The notes: generated by a model not told the origin, from the letters alone. A stretch of 64,000 nt of DNA from Arthrobacter methylotrophus (GCF_039539965.1 NZ_BAABED010000001.1:930001-994000), one strand, 5' to 3'; counted from the stretch's first letter, positions 1 to 10,612 are shown. A program made the numbers and translations.

Positions 1-538
1 AACGGCGCAGCAGGGCAGGCGGAATCTTGCCCGTGGTGGCGGCCTGGTCCAGCTCGTTCAGCTTGCGCTGGCGGAATTCGTTCGCCGTGTAGCTGGGAAG
101 ATCGGCGTTGTTGACGATGGGCTGGGGGAGGTCATGGATGGCCGCCAGTGCGGTCGCGATCTCCTTGGCCAAGGTGTCATTGCACGTGGACAGCTCTTCG
201 ATGCTGCGGGTGGACCCGCCCAAGTGGGCGTAGACAAAGGTGCTCAGTGCACCTTGGCGCACTGTCCCGGCCACAGTCGGCATTAGGAAGGGCAGCTCGG
301 CCCGGATGGCCGGGGCGAAGGCACGCAGGATCATGAATTCGGTCTCCAGCCGGGCGCTGGCTTCCGGATGGCGTGGTGAACGAACGCGCCAACGTTTGCC
401 TTCCGAGTCCAGCAGAAGCGCCGAATCGAAATCGGCAGCATCATCCGGGGCGGAGGCGGCAGCCGTCGGCGTCAGGCCGGGCACCGCCGCAGTTGCTATG
501 GCGGCCAGTTCGAACGGTGTTCTTCTCACGTGTTCCAC
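1..538 (-). CDS. Phosphotransferase family protein, C-terminus beyond window
   Basis: Reading the minus strand from a GTG at 538 gives about 179 residues that run off the left edge. The translation starts VEHVRRTPFELAAIATA and contains an N-lobe-like segment (LLLDSEGKRWRVRSP, then a run of Glu-rich and hydrophobic residues, then FVYAHLGGSTRSIEEL and IATALAAIHDLP). This resembles the N-terminal half of aminoglycoside/macrolide phosphotransferase-type kinases; the catalytic HGD loop would lie outside the window, so activity cannot be judged. No convincing ribosome site precedes 538, and a second in-frame GTG lies at 529. The gene is divergent from nudC. The substrate is unknown; the family call is moderate, and a resistance role is not implied. 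Confidence 0.6.
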   Translation of the reverse strand, partial: MEHVRRTPFELAAIATAAVPGLTPTAAASAPDDAADFDSALLLDSEGKRWRVRSPRHPEASARLETEFMILRAFAPAIRAELPFLMPTVAGTVRQGALSTFVYAHLGGSTRSIEELSTCNDTLAKEIATALAAIHDLPQPIVNNADLPSYTANEFRQRKLNELDQAATTGKIPPALLRR

Positions 539-673
539 GGTAGATTGACTGACGCCTGTGGGAGCGATGCAGTGCGGCGAGTCTTGAGATCCGCAAGAAA
601 TCAGCAGGCAAGCAGTGTGCGGCGTCGATAGATCCAAATGTTATTTGTCGGTGGGAGTCAGTACGGTAGGTAC

Positions 674-1660
674 ATGAGTTTCACCGAGTTCCGGGCACCG
701 GCAAATCACCTGATAGACACCGTGCTTCCGGTGCGCGCCGCCATGATTGACCGGGGATCGGCCGAGCGCATGAAGTCAGGCATGCTTGACCACGTGATCT
801 CCTCAGGCAAGGCCAAGGCCATGGTGTTGTCGCAGCGCCAAGCCTTGGTTGTCGATGACACCCTGTGGCTTGGTGACGCCGAGCCGCTTTTTGAAACCCT
901 TCAGGCGGCCGGTGGACCGCTCACCGCCGTCTATCTCGGCCGGACGCTGGCTCCCTCATCGGTTCCCGCGCAAACACCCATCGTCCTCTTTGTGCCCAGG
1001 GAGCCGATCGCTCCTGGAACGGCGGGGCTTCCGGCCGATGGTACCTGGACAGGATTCCGGGACATCGCTGCGCGCCTTGGTTCCATCGACACTGCCTTGT
1101 TTGTCGAGGCCAGCGCCATTTCCAATTGGCATGCCACCCACACCCACTGTCCGCAGTGCGGGACTCCGACCGGAATTGAGGCCGGCGGTTGGGTGCGCCG
1201 GTGCCCGCGGGACAATTCCGAACACTATCCGCGGACAGACCCGGCCATCATTGTCACGGTGGTTGGCTCGGACGGCAGGTTGTTGCTCGGCGGAGGCGGG
1301 CCCGTTGACGCCAAGAACTATTCCACGTTGGCCGGCTTCGTTGAGCCAGGCGAATCGCTCGAACAGGCCGTTGTGCGGGAAATCGGTGAAGAGGTTGGTG
1401 TGCGGGTCACCGCTTGCCAGTATCTGGGCTCCCAGTCGTGGCCGTTTCCGGCCTCCCTCATGCTCGGGTTCACTGCCACCACGGACGACGCCGAAGCCCG
1501 GCCCGACGGCGTCGAGGTCACCCGGGCGCGCTGGTTCAGTCGCGCGGAACTCCAAGCAGCCGTGCTCGCCGGCGAGATCACGATCTCCACGAGGCTTTCG
1601 ATTGCGCGTTCCCTGATCGAGCACTGGTACGGCGGCGTCATCGAGGATCTCCAGCCGTGA
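674..1660 (+). CDS. nudC: NAD(+) diphosphatase, Nudix hydrolase
   Basis: Hydrolyses NAD(H) to NMN(H) and AMP; the family can also remove NAD caps from RNA. Directly visible are a zinc ribbon (HCPQCGTP ... RRCPRD, Cys pairs about 20 residues apart), the full Nudix box GFVEPGESLEQAVVREIGEEVG, and SQSWPFPASLMLGF just after it, which is the NADH-pyrophosphatase signature separating NudC from other Nudix enzymes. About 328 residues. The ATG at 674 is preferred to the in-frame ATG at 638 because GGTAGG lies just upstream of it and the family-like sequence begins there. The stop overlaps the GTG of uvrD2 by GTGA, so the two are probably translationally coupled. Confidence 0.93.
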   Translation: MSFTEFRAPANHLIDTVLPVRAAMIDRGSAERMKSGMLDHVISSGKAKAMVLSQRQALVVDDTLWLGDAEPLFETLQAAGGPLTAVYLGRTLAPSSVPAQTPIVLFVPREPIAPGTAGLPADGTWTGFRDIAARLGSIDTALFVEASAISNWHATHTHCPQCGTPTGIEAGGWVRRCPRDNSEHYPRTDPAIIVTVVGSDGRLLLGGGGPVDAKNYSTLAGFVEPGESLEQAVVREIGEEVGVRVTACQYLGSQSWPFPASLMLGFTATTDDAEARPDGVEVTRARWFSRAELQAAVLAGEITISTRLSIARSLIEHWYGGVIEDLQP

Positions 1661-3789
1661 CAGACGGTATTTTCAGCGACACCGTTTCACTCGAGGACCG
1701 GATACTCGGCGGTCTTGACGCCGAGCAGAGGGAAGTCGCCAGCAACCTCAAAGGGCCCATGTGTGTCCTCGCTGGAGCGGGTACGGGAAAAACGCGGGCA
1801 ATTACCCACCGCATCGCCTACGGCGTCCACTCCGGCGTATACAGCCCCCAGCGTCTTTTGGCTGTTACCTTCACCTCCCGTGCCGCAGCCGAAATGCGCA
1901 GCCGGCTCCGGGATCTCGGCGTCGGAAACGTCCAAGCCCGTACTTTTCACGCTGCTGCGCTCAGGCAATTGCAGTTCTTCTGGCCGCAGGCCATCGGTGG
2001 GGTCCTGCCGAACTTGCTGGACCACAAGGCGAACATGATCGCCGAAGCTGCCCGTCGTCTCCGGCTGAGTACGGATCGGGCTTCCATCCGTGACCTTGCG
2101 GCCGAAATCGAGTGGGCCAAGGTTTCCATGTTGACCCCCGCCAATTATTTGGAGAACGCCCACGGCCGGGGCACCCCGGGTGGTTTCGACCTCACCGCCG
2201 TCGCAAGGGTCTTCCAGTCCTACGAGGACGTGAAAACCGACCGCAACGTGATCGACTTCGAGGACGTGCTGTTGATCACCGTCGGCATTCTCCAGGAAGA
2301 TCCCAAGGTGGCGGCAACAGTCCGCGAGCAGTACCGGCACTTCGTCGTGGACGAGTACCAGGACGTTTCCCCGCTGCAGCAGCGGCTTCTGGAACTGTGG
2401 CTTGGTGGTCGCGACGAACTCTGCGTCGTGGGCGACTCCAGTCAGACCATTTACTCCTTTACCGGCGCCTCGCCCCAGCATCTTCTTGGCTTCAAGGGCC
2501 GGTACCCCGCGGCGACGGTCGTGAAACTGGTTCGTGACTACCGTTCCACGCCCCAAGTGGTGAAGTTGGCGAACGAGCTTCTGGGGTCCCGCCGCAGCGG
2601 TGGAACGGTGGCCGACGCCGCGTGGGCAAAGCCATTGCAACTGGTGGCCCAGCGTCCCGCCGGTCCGGAGCCGCGGTTCATGGAATGTCCCGACGACGAA
2701 GCCGAGGCAGCGGTTGTCGCCGGCCGGATCCGGGAATTGATCGACGCCGGCACCAAGGCGAGCGAGATTGCCGTGCTTTTCCGCACGAACGGACAATCGG
2801 AAGCCTACGAACAAGCACTCGCCTCGGCGGGAATCGGTTACCAGCTGCGAGGCGGTGAGCGATTCTTCGCCCGTAAGGAGGTCCGGGATGCCATTCTGCA
2901 GCTGCGCGCCGCGACGCGTGCCGTGGCCGAGGACTCTGCCAAGGAGCCGCTCGGCCAACTGGTGCGGGACATTGTGGCTTCGCTCGGGTACACCGATGCT
3001 GCCCCGCACAGCGGCGGCGCCCTGCGCGAACGCTGGGAATCGCTGGCAGCCTTGGTTGCGCTCGCAGACGAGCTAGCCATTAGCCGTGGGCCGGAATTCA
3101 CCTTGATGGAGTTCGTCAACGAACTCCAGGAACGTTCGGTGGCCCAACACGCGCCGACGGTTCAAGGCGTCACCCTCGCATCATTGCACGCCGCGAAGGG
3201 CCTGGAATGGGACGCTGTGTTCCTCGTGGGATTGAGTGAGGGCCTCATGCCTATTTCCTTCGCCGACACTCCGGAGAGCGTGGACGAGGAGCGCCGTTTG
3301 TTCTACGTCGGAATCACACGGGCCCGCGAGCACCTCACTTTGTCCTGGTCCACGGCCCGCACACCGGGTGGCCGCGCCAACCGCAAGCCTTCGCGCTTCC
3401 TCGACGGGCTGCGCCCCGATTCGGTGCTTGGAGCCACCGCGCGCAGCCGCGCCACGCCACGGCGCAAGGCGGTGGCACCGGCGTCGTGCAGGGTCTGCGG
3501 CACCATGCTCGCAACCGGCGCCGAACGCAAAGTGGGACGCTGCAGCCAGTGCCCGCCTACATACGAGGAACAGACCTTCGAGGCTTTGCGCCAATGGCGC
3601 AAAGAAGAGGCACTAAGCAACGAGGTTCCCGCCTACGTGGTGTTCACGGACGCGACCTTGACCGCCATCGCCGAAGCCAGGCCCGCTTCGCTCGAGGAAC
3701 TGGCGAAGCTTGCGGGCGTAGGGCCTTCGAAGCTGGAAAAGTACGGTGAAGCCGTGTTGGCGGTCCTGGTCGAGAACGGGTCGGCCTGA
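1657..3789 (+). CDS. uvrD2: ATP-dependent DNA helicase UvrD2 (SF1A) with HRDC tail
   Basis: A 3'-5' superfamily 1 helicase for DNA repair. From the GTG at 1657 the protein has 710 residues: Walker A AGAGTGKT at residues 39-46, Walker B VVDEYQDV, motif III GDSSQTIYSF, motif IV region VRDYRSTPQVV, motif V TLASLHAAKGLEWDAVF and motif VI VGITRARE. After the helicase core come CRVCGT and CSQCPP, a four-Cys zinc-binding-like segment, then an HRDC domain ending ELAKLAGVGPSKLEKYGEAVL. The four-Cys plus HRDC tail is typical of actinobacterial UvrD2 rather than UvrD1/PcrA. The start overlaps the nudC stop (GTGA) and the stop overlaps the next ATG (TGATG). A longer in-frame extension upstream runs through nudC and is not credible. 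Confidence 0.93.
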   Translation: MTDGIFSDTVSLEDRILGGLDAEQREVASNLKGPMCVLAGAGTGKTRAITHRIAYGVHSGVYSPQRLLAVTFTSRAAAEMRSRLRDLGVGNVQARTFHAAALRQLQFFWPQAIGGVLPNLLDHKANMIAEAARRLRLSTDRASIRDLAAEIEWAKVSMLTPANYLENAHGRGTPGGFDLTAVARVFQSYEDVKTDRNVIDFEDVLLITVGILQEDPKVAATVREQYRHFVVDEYQDVSPLQQRLLELWLGGRDELCVVGDSSQTIYSFTGASPQHLLGFKGRYPAATVVKLVRDYRSTPQVVKLANELLGSRRSGGTVADAAWAKPLQLVAQRPAGPEPRFMECPDDEAEAAVVAGRIRELIDAGTKASEIAVLFRTNGQSEAYEQALASAGIGYQLRGGERFFARKEVRDAILQLRAATRAVAEDSAKEPLGQLVRDIVASLGYTDAAPHSGGALRERWESLAALVALADELAISRGPEFTLMEFVNELQERSVAQHAPTVQGVTLASLHAAKGLEWDAVFLVGLSEGLMPISFADTPESVDEERRLFYVGITRAREHLTLSWSTARTPGGRANRKPSRFLDGLRPDSVLGATARSRATPRRKAVAPASCRVCGTMLATGAERKVGRCSQCPPTYEEQTFEALRQWRKEEALSNEVPAYVVFTDATLTAIAEARPASLEELAKLAGVGPSKLEKYGEAVLAVLVENGSA

Positions 3790-4391
3790 TGGCGCGCGGC
3801 GCTGACCAGTCCGCATTGCCGCTGACTACCGACGACGGCGCGCCGGTTGTCGTTCGCCGCTCAGCCCGCCGCCGTCGCACGGTGGCCGCTTTCTGGGAGG
3901 ACGGGAAAGCGGTGGTTGCGATCCCTGCCCACTTTACGAAGGCGCAAGAGAGCGAATGGGTCCGGCGGATGCTGGACAAACTCAAACGCCAGGGGGAGAA
4001 ACAGAGCCGAGGCGCTGGACGGAGGCGTCCTGCCAGCGATGCCGTCCTGGCCGGGCATGCCGCTGAACTGTCGGCACGGTATCTGGGCGGACGTGCCAGG
4101 CCGGCGTCGGTCCGCTGGGTCAGCAACCAGAAGTCCCGTTGGGGTTCGGCAACGCCGGCGGACGGGACCATCCGGATTTCCGACAAGCTCCGGGCCATGC
4201 CCCAGTGGGTGATCGACTACGTGTTGCTACACGAACTCGCACATCTTCTGGTTGCCGGGCACAACCACGCGTTTTGGAGGTTGCTGGAGGCGTATCCCGA
4301 AACGCAGCGGGCCAAGGCGTTCCTGGAGGGCGTTGCCTTTGCGACGTCGCGCGGTCTTGGATCGGATGAACAAGACGCCGACGCCTATTAA
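3789..4391 (+). CDS. YgjP/DUF45-family zinc metallopeptidase
   Basis: 200 residues. The zinc motif HELAHLLVAGHNHAFW, near residues 148-163, has HExxH followed by a third His and is characteristic of the YgjP/WLM-like M48-related family. Upstream, RWVSNQKSRWGSATPADGTIRIS matches the conserved SRWGSC-like block of this family with Ala at the usual Cys position. There is no signal peptide, so it is probably cytoplasmic. The ATG overlaps the uvrD2 stop by one base, placing it in the nudC-uvrD2 operon. The physiological substrate is unknown; a repair-associated role is suggested only by the neighbour. Confidence 0.85.
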   Translation: MARGADQSALPLTTDDGAPVVVRRSARRRRTVAAFWEDGKAVVAIPAHFTKAQESEWVRRMLDKLKRQGEKQSRGAGRRRPASDAVLAGHAAELSARYLGGRARPASVRWVSNQKSRWGSATPADGTIRISDKLRAMPQWVIDYVLLHELAHLLVAGHNHAFWRLLEAYPETQRAKAFLEGVAFATSRGLGSDEQDADAY

Positions 4392-4432
4392 GCCGTCCCT
4401 GATGAGGGACAGCGCTTCGAAGCCTCGGACGG

Positions 4433-5878
4433 TTAGGCCTTGGGCTCGCCTGGCTCCGTGTTGTCAGGGGAGTTTCCGTCTTCGGGCTTTGGAGCCTCCG
4501 GAGTGCCCTCTGTGTTCCCCTCATCCTTCGGAGTGTCGTAGCCCCCCTCAAGGAGCTTCTGCAGGGCATCGTCTACCTCGGTATCGCTAGCTTCAGCGAG
4601 GCGACGCCGTTCGGTGAAGCCCTTCGGGTCGTCGAGGTCATGGGCCGTGGGGAGCAAATCCGGGTGCTGCCAGATGGCATCGCGGCCAGCGATTCCACGT
4701 TCGTCCTTCAGCACAGCCCACAGTGTGGCGGCTTCGCGGAGTCGCCGTGGGCGCAGTTCCAGTCCCACCAGCGAAGCGAACGCATGCTCGGCGGGTCCTC
4801 CGGTGGCGCGACGCCGACGCACCGTTTCGCGGAGTGCGACGGCGGATGGCAGCACGTTCTCGGTCGCAGCGGCCGTGAGTTCGTCCACCCAGCCCTCAAC
4901 AAGCGCCAAGGCAGTTTCGAGTTTCTCCAGTGCCGCTGCCTGTTCAGGAGTGCGTTCGGGCGTGAACACTCCTTGTGAGAGGGCTTCTTGAATGCCCTCG
5001 GGGTTGCCGGGGTCCAATTCGCGGGCGAGCTCCTCGACGCGCGACATGTCAATATGGATTCCCCGGGCGTAAGCTTCGATCGCCCCGAGGAGGTGGCCGC
5101 GGAGCCAGGGAACCTGCACGAACAGCCGGGCATGCGCGGCTTCCCGCACGGCGAGGAACAAGCGGACGTCGGTCTCGGGGACACTCAGGCCTTCGCCGAA
5201 TTTAGCCACGTTGGCTGGCAGGAGGGCCATCTCGAGATCAGCAAGTGGAACGCCGATGTCGGTGGAGCTGACCACTTCGGCCGACAGCGCGCCGATGGCC
5301 TGGCCCAGTTGCATGCCGAAGATGGCTCCCCCCATGTTCTGCAGCATGGATGAGGTGCCACCCATCATGGTCTTCATTTCTTCCGGCATCTGCTGGGTCA
5401 GCGCGTCGGAGAGCGCATTGGCGATGCTGTTGGCCACGGGCTCTGTGAGCCTTTTCCAGGTAGCGAGGGTGGCTTCCACCCACTCAGCGCGGGACCACGC
5501 ACGGCCGATCAAGCCCGTTGCCTGAAGATCGGTGACAGGGTCCAACCAGAGTTCCGCGAGCCGGAGTGCCTCGTCGACTTCGCGGGTCTGCAGCGCATTT
5601 ACCGACGGATCCGTGCCGGCGGCGGCAACACGGCGGGCATTTTCGTGCGCGAGTTGCCAATTGACGGGGCCCTCGGAAGTGGAGCTCATCATCGCCTGCA
5701 CTTGGGCGAACATTTGCTGCAGCATATTGGGATCGCTAGGCAGCCCCGCGGCCTTCGCCAACTCTGCGGGGTCGATGTCGCCCATGCCTTGCCCGCCCAT
5801 GAGTTTCTTCAGCATTTCAGCTAAGGGATCCTGGGGTGATTCGTCTCCATTGGAGGGCGTGTTGGGGTTGGAGGTCAT
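4433..5878 (-). CDS. DUF2342 'zinc-dependent metalloprotease' family protein
   Basis: 481 residues matching the actinobacterial DUF2342 family, annotated as zinc-dependent metalloprotease or F420-biosynthesis-associated protein. It has an acidic N-terminus, a long helical body (MGGAIFGMQLGQAIGALSAEVV), the family block REAAHARLFVQVPWLRGHLL, and a low-complexity acidic/Pro tail (GNTEGTPEAPKPEDGNSPDN). The block has E-x-x-H but Arg where the first His of HExxH would be, so protease activity is doubtful from sequence. It converges with the metallopeptidase gene and diverges from the Lon-like protease gene. Function is unknown. Confidence 0.85.
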   Translation of the reverse strand: MTSNPNTPSNGDESPQDPLAEMLKKLMGGQGMGDIDPAELAKAAGLPSDPNMLQQMFAQVQAMMSSTSEGPVNWQLAHENARRVAAAGTDPSVNALQTREVDEALRLAELWLDPVTDLQATGLIGRAWSRAEWVEATLATWKRLTEPVANSIANALSDALTQQMPEEMKTMMGGTSSMLQNMGGAIFGMQLGQAIGALSAEVVSSTDIGVPLADLEMALLPANVAKFGEGLSVPETDVRLFLAVREAAHARLFVQVPWLRGHLLGAIEAYARGIHIDMSRVEELARELDPGNPEGIQEALSQGVFTPERTPEQAAALEKLETALALVEGWVDELTAAATENVLPSAVALRETVRRRRATGGPAEHAFASLVGLELRPRRLREAATLWAVLKDERGIAGRDAIWQHPDLLPTAHDLDDPKGFTERRRLAEASDTEVDDALQKLLEGGYDTPKDEGNTEGTPEAPKPEDGNSPDNTEPGEPKA

Positions 5879-6092
5879 GGTGCCGCCGATCGTCGGTGTG
5901 ACTGGTGATCACTTTCAAGGTACCGCGAGGACCGGGGGCTGTCTGCCTCAGGGACGCGTCGTTCGCTCTAGGCAAAGCATGACTGGCAGGTGCAGCAAGT
6001 AGGGTGGATCGTTGGTATGTTTACTGGCCTCCACTCGAGGGGGCGAAACGGTAGCGTTGGGCACGGTGTTCCCGGCGCGGAGAGGTCCTTCA

Positions 6093-7280
6093 TTGACTAG
6101 TTTGCCGAGCTCCGGAGCTGCCGGGGATCCCGGACAGCCTCTCGATTCCTCCAACTCGCCGTCCGCTCCAATCCCGCAGGACCCTTCCTTGGCGGAAGAG
6201 CAGCCCCACGCGCCGAATCCGGCGAAGCGCCGGGACGGTCGGTACTACGCGATGTTGGTCTCCGGTGCCCTGACCGTTGTGTTGGGTATCGCCGCTGCCG
6301 TTCTCCCCGCTCCTTACGTCGTGGAGTCGCCGGGACCGACGTTCAACACCCTGGGTGTGGACCACAACAAGCCGGTCATCAGCATCACGGGGCATGCGAC
6401 GTATCCCGCGAAAGGAAGCCTGGACCTGACCACGGTCTACATCAACGGTGGACCCAACGGACCCGTGAGCATTTTCGAGGCGTTTCAAGCCTGGCTGGAT
6501 GGCTCCAAGGCCGTGTACCCCGAAGAACTGCTTTATCCCAAGGGCGTCACCAAGCAGCAATCCGAACAGGAAAGCGCGCTTGCCATGACCACCTCGCAGG
6601 AGAACGCCGTTGCCTCCGCCCTCCAGGAAGAGAACATTCCGTTCGGGCAGAAGCTTGAAGTCGCAGGGTTGTCCGACGGCTCGGCCTCGGCAGGCAAACT
6701 CCAAACAGGAGATGTGTTCACCTCGATCAACGGCAAAGCGATCACGTCGCTCAGCGTGGTCCAGACGGCTCTCTCCGACGGCGCAGGCGCGCCCGCAGCC
6801 GTCGTCGTCGATCGGAACGGCAAACCGGTGACGGTGGACATCACCCCGGGCAAGAGCTCAAGTGGAAAGTACATCCTGGGGGTTCTGTTGCAGTACAAGT
6901 TCACGTTCCCGTTCGACGTCAAGATTTCCTTGGACCAGGTGGGTGGGCCGAGCGCCGGCATGATGTTCGCGCTCGGCATCATTGACAGCATCACGCCCGG
7001 CGACCTCACGGGTGGCAAGCATGTGGCGGGTACTGGCACGATTTCCCCCGACGGAACCGTGGGACCCATTGGCGGAATCGCCCAGAAAATGCGAGGAGCC
7101 CGCAACGGCGGAGCCACGCTTTTCCTCGCCCCGGCCGCTAATTGCGACGAGGTTGTGGGACACATTCCGGACGGGCTGCAGGTGGTCAAAGTGGAGACCC
7201 TGGCGGATGCAAAGTCAGCTGTTGAACGACTCGCCTCGGGCCAGGATATGTCCCGCCTCCCGACCTGCTCCAACAACTAG
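6093..7280 (+). CDS. Membrane-anchored PDZ/Lon-like serine protease (YlbL family)
   Basis: 395 residues from the TTG at 6093, chosen because GGAGAGG lies about 7 bases upstream; an in-frame ATG at 6012 has no such site. A basic, Pro-rich cytoplasmic start (AKRRDGRYYA) leads into one membrane segment (MLVSGALTVVLGIAAAVLP). A PDZ-like domain follows (LEVAGLSDGSASAGKLQTGDVFTSINGK), then a Lon-type proteolytic domain with Ser in GGPSAGMM (near residue 287) and Lys in GIAQKMRGA (near residue 331), the Ser-Lys dyad of Lon proteases. It lacks an AAA+ domain. It likely acts outside the membrane in envelope quality control. It is followed by UPF0182 in the same direction. Confidence 0.9.
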   Translation: MTSLPSSGAAGDPGQPLDSSNSPSAPIPQDPSLAEEQPHAPNPAKRRDGRYYAMLVSGALTVVLGIAAAVLPAPYVVESPGPTFNTLGVDHNKPVISITGHATYPAKGSLDLTTVYINGGPNGPVSIFEAFQAWLDGSKAVYPEELLYPKGVTKQQSEQESALAMTTSQENAVASALQEENIPFGQKLEVAGLSDGSASAGKLQTGDVFTSINGKAITSLSVVQTALSDGAGAPAAVVVDRNGKPVTVDITPGKSSSGKYILGVLLQYKFTFPFDVKISLDQVGGPSAGMMFALGIIDSITPGDLTGGKHVAGTGTISPDGTVGPIGGIAQKMRGARNGGATLFLAPAANCDEVVGHIPDGLQVVKVETLADAKSAVERLASGQDMSRLPTCSNN

Positions 7281-7412
7281 ACTGATGATGGAACTTAGCT
7301 CCACCGCCACTCGTGGCACTAATGCCGGTTTCCGCCATTAGTGCCCGGCACGGAGCCGACGAACACACGCACTGATGACCGTTAACTGACGACCAGCGAT
7401 GAGGTACCAAGT

Positions 7413-10409
7413 TTGTCCCGTCCAGCCAGCACCAGCCCGCCCGGAAGACCGACGCGGAGACGGGGTGCCCTCACTCCGACCTTGATCATCGTGGCCGTCG
7501 CGGTGGTGGGGTTCATCTTCTTCGCCAACGTGTGGACAGATGTCCTCTGGTACCAGCAGCTGGGCTTCTTCGAGGTCTATTTCAAAGAGAACCTCTCCCG
7601 GATCCTGATCTTCCTGGCGGGCTTCGTCCTGATGTCCGTGCCGGTTTTCTACGCGATCCGCGTCGCCTACCATGCCCGGCCGGTCTATGCTCCGGATGCC
7701 GAGGTCAGGGACAACCTGAACCGTTACCAGGCCCAACTTGAACCCGTACGCCGCGTGGTCATGATCGGCATCCCCGGGCTGTTCGGGCTGTTCGCCGGGA
7801 GCGCTGCCGCGAGCCAGTGGCAAACGGTGCTTCTGTTCTTCAACCAAGTGCCGTTCGGCCAGACCGATCCTCAATTTGGCCTGGACATCAGCTTCTATCT
7901 CATGACCTTGCCGTTCCTTGGCTTTGTCACGGGCTTCCTCATGAGTGTTGTGGTGATTGCCGGGATCGCCGGAATCCTGACCCACTACCTCTACGGCAGT
8001 ATCCGGCTCATGGAGCGGGGCATCTTCACGAGCCGCGCGGCCCAGATCCACTTGGCCGTGACCGGTGCGATTTTCCTGTTGCTGCTTGGAGCCAACTTCT
8101 GGCTCGACGTCTACGGAACCGTCCAAAACAACGGCGGGCATTGGGCGGGTGCCCTCTACACTGACGTCAATGCGGTGATTCCCACGAAGACCATCCTCGC
8201 GGTTGCCGCGGGCTTGGTGGCGATCCTCTTCATTGTGGCGGCCGTGATTGGCCGTTGGCGATTGCCCGTCATCGGCACGGCCATGCTGATCATCACCTCC
8301 ATACTCGCCGGCGGGGTCTACCCGTGGGTCATCCAGCAGTTCCAGGTCCGTCCTTCGGAGCAGACACTGGAAAACAAGTACATTGACCGCAATATAACCA
8401 TGACCCGGGCCGCTTATGGTTTGGACAAGATCCAGGTATCCCCTTACAACGCCACTACGGATGCCAAGACCGGCGCTCTTGCCAAGGATGCGCAGACGAC
8501 CGCCAATATCCGGCTGCTGGACCCGAACCTGGTCTCTTCGGCGTTCTCCCAGCTGGAGCAGTACCGGCCGTACTACCAGTTCCCGAAGTCCTTGAACGTT
8601 GACCGCTACACCGTGGACGGCAAGACCCAGGACACCGTCATTGCGGTCCGCGAGTTGAATCAGGACGGGTTGAACGCCAGCCAGCAGACCTGGGTCAACC
8701 GGCATATCGTCTACACGCACGGTTACGGCGTGGTGGCCGCCAAGGGCAACACGGTCACCGTTGACGGCAAGCCGGACTTCCTGTTGTCCGGCATCCCGTC
8801 CATGGGCACTCTCGGTAATGATGCGAGCTATCAACCCCGCATCTACTTCGGTGAAGATTCTCCGGACTACTCGATTGTCGGTGCCCCGGACGGCGCTCCG
8901 CACCGCGAGCAGGACCGTCCGGCCGCGACGGACAGCACCACTGAAACCCAGTACACATTCACCGGCAACGGTGGCCCCAACGTGGGTAACTGGTTCAACC
9001 GCCTCCTGTACTCCATCAAGTTCCAGTCCTCGGATCTGCTGCTCTCGGACGGCGTCAATGAGAAGTCGCAGATTCTCTATGACCGGACCCCGCGCGAGCG
9101 AGTCGAAAAGGTCGCGCCGTACTTGACGGTAGATGGCAGCGCTTATCCTGCCGTGGTCGACGGGCGGGTGAAGTGGATTGTGGATGGTTATACCACCAGC
9201 CAATACTTCCCGTACTCCCAGCAGCAGCAACTGCAAACCGCTACGGCCGACTCGCAGACGACCTCCGGACGCACTGCGCTCTTACCGAACAACACCGTCA
9301 ACTACATCAAGAACTCGGTCAAAGCTACTGTTGATGCCTATGACGGCTCAGTGACGCTGTACGCCTGGGATGACCAGGACCCCATCCTGAAGTCGTGGCA
9401 GAAGGTTTTCCCTAGCACTATCAAACCGATTTCGGAGATGTCCGGACAGCTGATGAGCCACGTGCGGTATCCGGAGGATCTCTTCAAGGTCCAGCAAGAG
9501 TTGCTTGGGCGGTACCACGTGACCAATGCGGACAGCTTCTACCAAAACAACGACGCGTGGAGTGTCCCGAACGACCCCACCGTCTCGGATCCCGTCCGGC
9601 AGCCTCCCTACTACCTGTCCCTGCAGATGCCTGGCCAGACCAAGCCGGCCTTCCAGCTGACGTCGTCCTTCATCCCGCAGGTGGTTAACGGCAACGCTCG
9701 GAACATCCTGTACGGGTTCCTTGCCGCTGATTCCGACGCCGGCAGCCAGAAGGGGGTGAAGGCGGACTCGTATGGCCAGTTGCGATTACTTCAGTTGCCA
9801 ACGGATACCCAGGTTCCGGGGCCAGGCCAGGCCCAGAACAAGTTCAACTCTGATCCTGATGTGTCGCAGCAACTTAACCTGCTCAGACAGGGCGCCTCGG
9901 ATGTGCTCAATGGCAATCTCCTGACGCTTCCTGTGGGTGGCGGCCTGTTGTATGTGCAGCCGGTGTACGTGAAGTCAACGGGTGAAACGTCCTATCCAAC
10001 GCTTCAGCGGGTCCTCGTAGCCTTCGGCGACAAGGTAGGTTTCGCCTCCACTTTGGATGCCGCTCTGAAGGTTTTGTTCGGCGGCGATTCCGGGGCCTCG
10101 GCAGGGGACTCGGCCAATAACGGTCAGACCCCCACCCCGCCAGGGACCACGACGCCACCCGCTGCGGCCGATGCCCAGGCACAGTTGAAGGCTGCGCTGG
10201 ATCAGGCCAACAAGGCTATCCAGGACGGCCAGGCTGCGCTGGCCAAGGGCGACTTCGCCGGATACGGCGCCCAGCAGAGCCTCCTTTCCGCGGCACTGCA
10301 GAAAGCGCTCGACGCCGAGTCCCGGCTTGGTGCGCCTCCTGCACCGTCAGCCACTGCCAGTCCTTCGGCGAGCCCGTTGCCGACGCCCACGCCGACGCCG
10401 AGCAAGTAG
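7413..10409 (+). CDS. UPF0182 family integral membrane protein
   Basis: 998 residues, the usual size of this actinobacterial family. The N-terminal third carries about seven membrane segments (for example [59 protein letters not shown]); the remainder is a large predicted extracytoplasmic region containing the conserved RDRTPRE-like block ([21 protein letters not shown]) and [11 protein letters not shown]. The C-terminus is Ala/Gln-rich coiled-coil, then a Pro/Ser/Thr tail ([15 protein letters not shown]) like a wall-spanning linker. The TTG start at 7413 has GATGAGG about 8 bases upstream. Biochemical function is unknown. Confidence 0.9.
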   Translation: MSRPASTSPPGRPTRRRGALTPTLIIVAVAVVGFIFFANVWTDVLWYQQLGFFEVYFKENLSRILIFLAGFVLMSVPVFYAIRVAYHARPVYAPDAEVRDNLNRYQAQLEPVRRVVMIGIPGLFGLFAGSAAASQWQTVLLFFNQVPFGQTDPQFGLDISFYLMTLPFLGFVTGFLMSVVVIAGIAGILTHYLYGSIRLMERGIFTSRAAQIHLAVTGAIFLLLLGANFWLDVYGTVQNNGGHWAGALYTDVNAVIPTKTILAVAAGLVAILFIVAAVIGRWRLPVIGTAMLIITSILAGGVYPWVIQQFQVRPSEQTLENKYIDRNITMTRAAYGLDKIQVSPYNATTDAKTGALAKDAQTTANIRLLDPNLVSSAFSQLEQYRPYYQFPKSLNVDRYTVDGKTQDTVIAVRELNQDGLNASQQTWVNRHIVYTHGYGVVAAKGNTVTVDGKPDFLLSGIPSMGTLGNDASYQPRIYFGEDSPDYSIVGAPDGAPHREQDRPAATDSTTETQYTFTGNGGPNVGNWFNRLLYSIKFQSSDLLLSDGVNEKSQILYDRTPRERVEKVAPYLTVDGSAYPAVVDGRVKWIVDGYTTSQYFPYSQQQQLQTATADSQTTSGRTALLPNNTVNYIKNSVKATVDAYDGSVTLYAWDDQDPILKSWQKVFPSTIKPISEMSGQLMSHVRYPEDLFKVQQELLGRYHVTNADSFYQNNDAWSVPNDPTVSDPVRQPPYYLSLQMPGQTKPAFQLTSSFIPQVVNGNARNILYGFLAADSDAGSQKGVKADSYGQLRLLQLPTDTQVPGPGQAQNKFNSDPDVSQQLNLLRQGASDVLNGNLLTLPVGGGLLYVQPVYVKSTGETSYPTLQRVLVAFGDKVGFASTLDAALKVLFGGDSGASAGDSANNGQTPTPPGTTTPPAAADAQAQLKAALDQANKAIQDGQAALAKGDFAGYGAQQSLLSAALQKALDAESRLGAPPAPSATASPSASPLPTPTPTPSK

Positions 10410-10452
10410 GCGATTTTCCGGCTGAGTGATTTTGGCTTATCCGTGGGATGAC

Positions 10453-10492
10453 AAGACCGGGCCAACCCAGACACCAGGGCTGGCCCGGTCTT
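10453..10492 (+). terminator. Rho-independent terminator after UPF0182 gene
   Basis: AAGACCGGGCCA at 10453-10464 pairs perfectly with TGGCCCGGTCTT at 10481-10492 around a 16-base loop, and TTTCC follows. It lies 44 bases after the UPF0182 stop. Confidence 0.7.
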
Positions 10493-10612
10493 TCCTGTGA
10501 ACCGGTTGTCCTGCCGTCGGCTTGCCGCAGGCCGCTCCAGGGGCCGAGAGACGGAGGTCACGTCGCCAGGATTTGGCCTGACATTCACCTGCAGGTAAAG
10601 TAGATCTTGCGA

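Noticed and set aside
7338..9236. 632-codon minus-strand ORF opposite the UPF0182 gene
   Set aside because: Composition is charged and Gly/His/Arg-rich with no recognisable family; a mirror frame of a high-GC gene.
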